Shown here one piece after another: positions 62,508 through 64,000 of a stretch of 64,000 bases of DNA (position 1 is its first letter; the number at the start of each line of letters is the position of its first letter). A program made the position numbers and the translations under genes. The notes beneath the pieces are model-generated. The model saw only the letters and a program-made list of their open reading frames with translations. It was not told the DNA's origin and searched no databases. The stretch comes from Acidimicrobiaceae bacterium. GTDB taxonomy: Bacteria; Actinomycetota; Acidimicrobiia; Acidimicrobiales; Poriferisodalaceae. The stretch is taken from assembly GCA_905182565.1 (NCBI GenBank), contig CAJJCB010000026.1, positions 62,001 through 126,000 of the forward strand. Reading direction: 5' to 3'.

Positions 62508-63688
62508 AGTTGAGCGAGTGTTCCAGGTAAATTATTTTCAATCTGCAACCAGCTAGGCATAGACCGAAAAGACCGATGGCCAGCCAGATGTTTTTCACCC
62601 TCTTCGAGGAAACATTTTTCAAAGAGTCTGGCCGCTAATTGTTCTTCTTCTCTATTGTATTTAAAACCATTTATCTCAGAGTCATTGGCATAACGGTTAA
62701 TGGCCTCTTGAGCATTCTGGCGGTAGGCAGTGCCTATAGAAGTTAGAGCCTCTCGTGTGATGAGAGCATTGTTATCAGCTAGCCCACTCAAAATTGTCTG
62801 TAGAATATCTCTACTCATTTTGTGAAGGCCTAAATCAGAGTTATCTACGGAAAGAGATTGATGCTTATGGTCATAGCGAGAAGTAACAGCTATCTGGCAA
62901 ATATTTTGGCGTTGATTAAGCCTATAAATCTCCGAAAGAACCCCAATCTCCAGCCCCCAATCACCAGGCATGCTAATTCTGTTAGCTAGCTCTTTACGCA
63001 TCGCAAATTCTCCTGCTAGAGGATACTTAAAGCTCCTGAGATAATTCAAATAATCAGAAGAACCGTAACACTGAGCGAGAGCATCTAACAAAGGGCTCGT
63101 GAGGAGTCGAACAAGTCGCCCACCGAAGTGAGATTCGGTAGCTCTGTAATAAAATCCTTTGGCGAAGGAATAATCGAAGGTCGGATGAGCTACCGGATAC
63201 AAGAGTCGAGTCAAAAGACTGGCATCATATGTAACTATGTCCGCATCATGCAAGGCAACTATCTCACCTTGAGCTGAACCCAAGAAATAGCCGAGGCAGT
63301 GCCAAACGTTGCGACCTTTGCCAGGTGCTGTGGCTGAAGAAAAATGATTACACAAAGATTCGCTCATAGAACTGACAGCAGGGCCGTCGTTCCAAATGAT
63401 TCTTATTTTTTGGGGCAGTACGGAGAAAAATTTTTTAGCCTCGTTGAACTGCTCAGGACTAGCTTGATCTAGACCTATTATTACTTCGCTTAAATAGTCT
63501 GCTCCTCGCAACTGAGTGACTATGTTTTTAAGTGCGGGTCGCTCCAGTTCTGAGATTAAACAAGGAATGATTATAGAAATAGGTCGACTCTTGCTCCATG
63601 AGCAAAGGTCCCGCTCAAGACTCTCTGAAGTTCTATTACTAAAATCGTGAAGAGTTGCGATTGATCCACTTTGAAGAAAATCTGTCAT
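62477..63688 (-). CDS. gpgS: Glucosyl-3-phosphoglycerate synthase
   Basis: A 403-residue GT81 glycosyltransferase. PISIIIPCLISE starts the GT-A fold; APGKGRNVW and the metal motif HDADIV (D148/D150) are conserved, as are EFAMRKELA and GDWGLEIGVLSE. It makes glucosyl-3-phosphoglycerate from UDP-glucose and 3-phosphoglycerate, the first step to glucosylglycerate (osmolyte) and methylglucose polysaccharide. The ATG has GAGG five bases upstream. The phosphatase GpgP is not in the window. Confidence 0.9.
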   Translation of the reverse strand: MTDFLQSGSIATLHDFSNRTSESLERDLCSWSKSRPISIIIPCLISELERPALKNIVTQLRGADYLSEVIIGLDQASPEQFNEAKKFFSVLPQKIRIIWNDGPAVSSMSESLCNHFSSATAPGKGRNVWHCLGYFLGSAQGEIVALHDADIVTYDASLLTRLLYPVAHPTFDYSFAKGFYYRATESHFGGRLVRLLTSPLLDALAQCYGSSDYLNYLRSFKYPLAGEFAMRKELANRISMPGDWGLEIGVLSEIYRLNQRQNICQIAVTSRYDHKHQSLSVDNSDLGLHKMSRDILQTILSGLADNNALITREALTSIGTAYRQNAQEAINRYANDSEINGFKYNREEEQLAARLFEKCFLEEGEKHLAGHRSFRSMPSWLQIENNLPGTLAQLYSAVERDNQ

Positions 63689-63829
63689 AGTGACCTCGCA
63701 GATATTGAATACCTCTTGAATACAAACTTAGATGCTGAACGATGGCTTAAACGAATCTAATTGCGAAGTGGCATGAAATATTTCTCCCGGGCGGATTCGC
63801 TATAGAGGGCTCTGAGCGCGATAGATTGA

Positions 63830-64000
<171 letters not shown>

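Overview
The window looks like chromosome from a marine-type actinobacterium, probably Acidimicrobiia-like. This is inferred, not proven. The support is: a homologue of the mycothiol-dependent nitroreductase Rv2466c, F420-type luciferase-like oxidoreductases, glucosyl-3-phosphoglycerate synthase, many CaiB/BaiF CoA-transferases, enoyl-CoA hydratases, SDRs and amidohydrolases, frequent GTG/TTG starts, and moderate GC. Coding density is very high. I see no rRNA, tRNA, CRISPR array, transposase or phage gene.

Layout. 1-10 kb: end of a meta-cleavage-type hydratase, an Apd1-like [2Fe-2S] protein, and an IclR regulator divergent from an HpaB monooxygenase / PLP dehydratase / FMN glutamate-synthase-like / ThDP-enzyme operon, which faces an Ldh-type and an isocitrate-type dehydrogenase. 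10-17 kb: two MFS transporters, a Zn-alcohol dehydrogenase, an SDR, a crotonase and a double carboxymuconolactone-decarboxylase protein. 17-35 kb: acyl-CoA and amide catabolism, with four CoA-transferase genes (two are internal double-domain fusions), three crotonases in all with the one before, amidohydrolases and an acyl-CoA ligase. 35-53 kb: SDRs, amidohydrolases, an amidase, acyl-CoA dehydrogenases, MaoC, a second alcohol dehydrogenase and a phosphotransferase. 53-60 kb: two luciferase-like monooxygenases, an acyl-CoA ligase, an SMP-30 lactonase and a copper amine oxidase. 60-64 kb: glucosylglycerate metabolism (GH13 phosphorylase converging on GpgS) and the start of guaB.

The most important result is three genes in which an in-frame TGA replaces the redox-active cysteine of a recognisable thiol enzyme: a Rv2466c/DsbA-like protein (UPWC, TGA at 27034-27036, minus strand), a GrdB/PrdB-family protein (UPVC, TGA at 44102-44104) and a Bcp-type peroxiredoxin (TPGU, TGA at 60419-60421). 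Each TGA is followed, 9-11 nt later, by a potential hairpin with GUGA in or next to its apical loop, as expected of bacterial SECIS elements. TGA is an ordinary stop for many neighbouring genes, so this is selenocysteine insertion rather than codon reassignment or decay. No selA/B/C/D genes lie in the window.

The cell appears to be a heterotroph that degrades varied acids, amides, amines and aromatic or terpenoid-like compounds as CoA esters. The selenoenzymes probably handle the associated redox load: the seleno-peroxiredoxin is divergently paired with the H2O2-producing amine oxidase.
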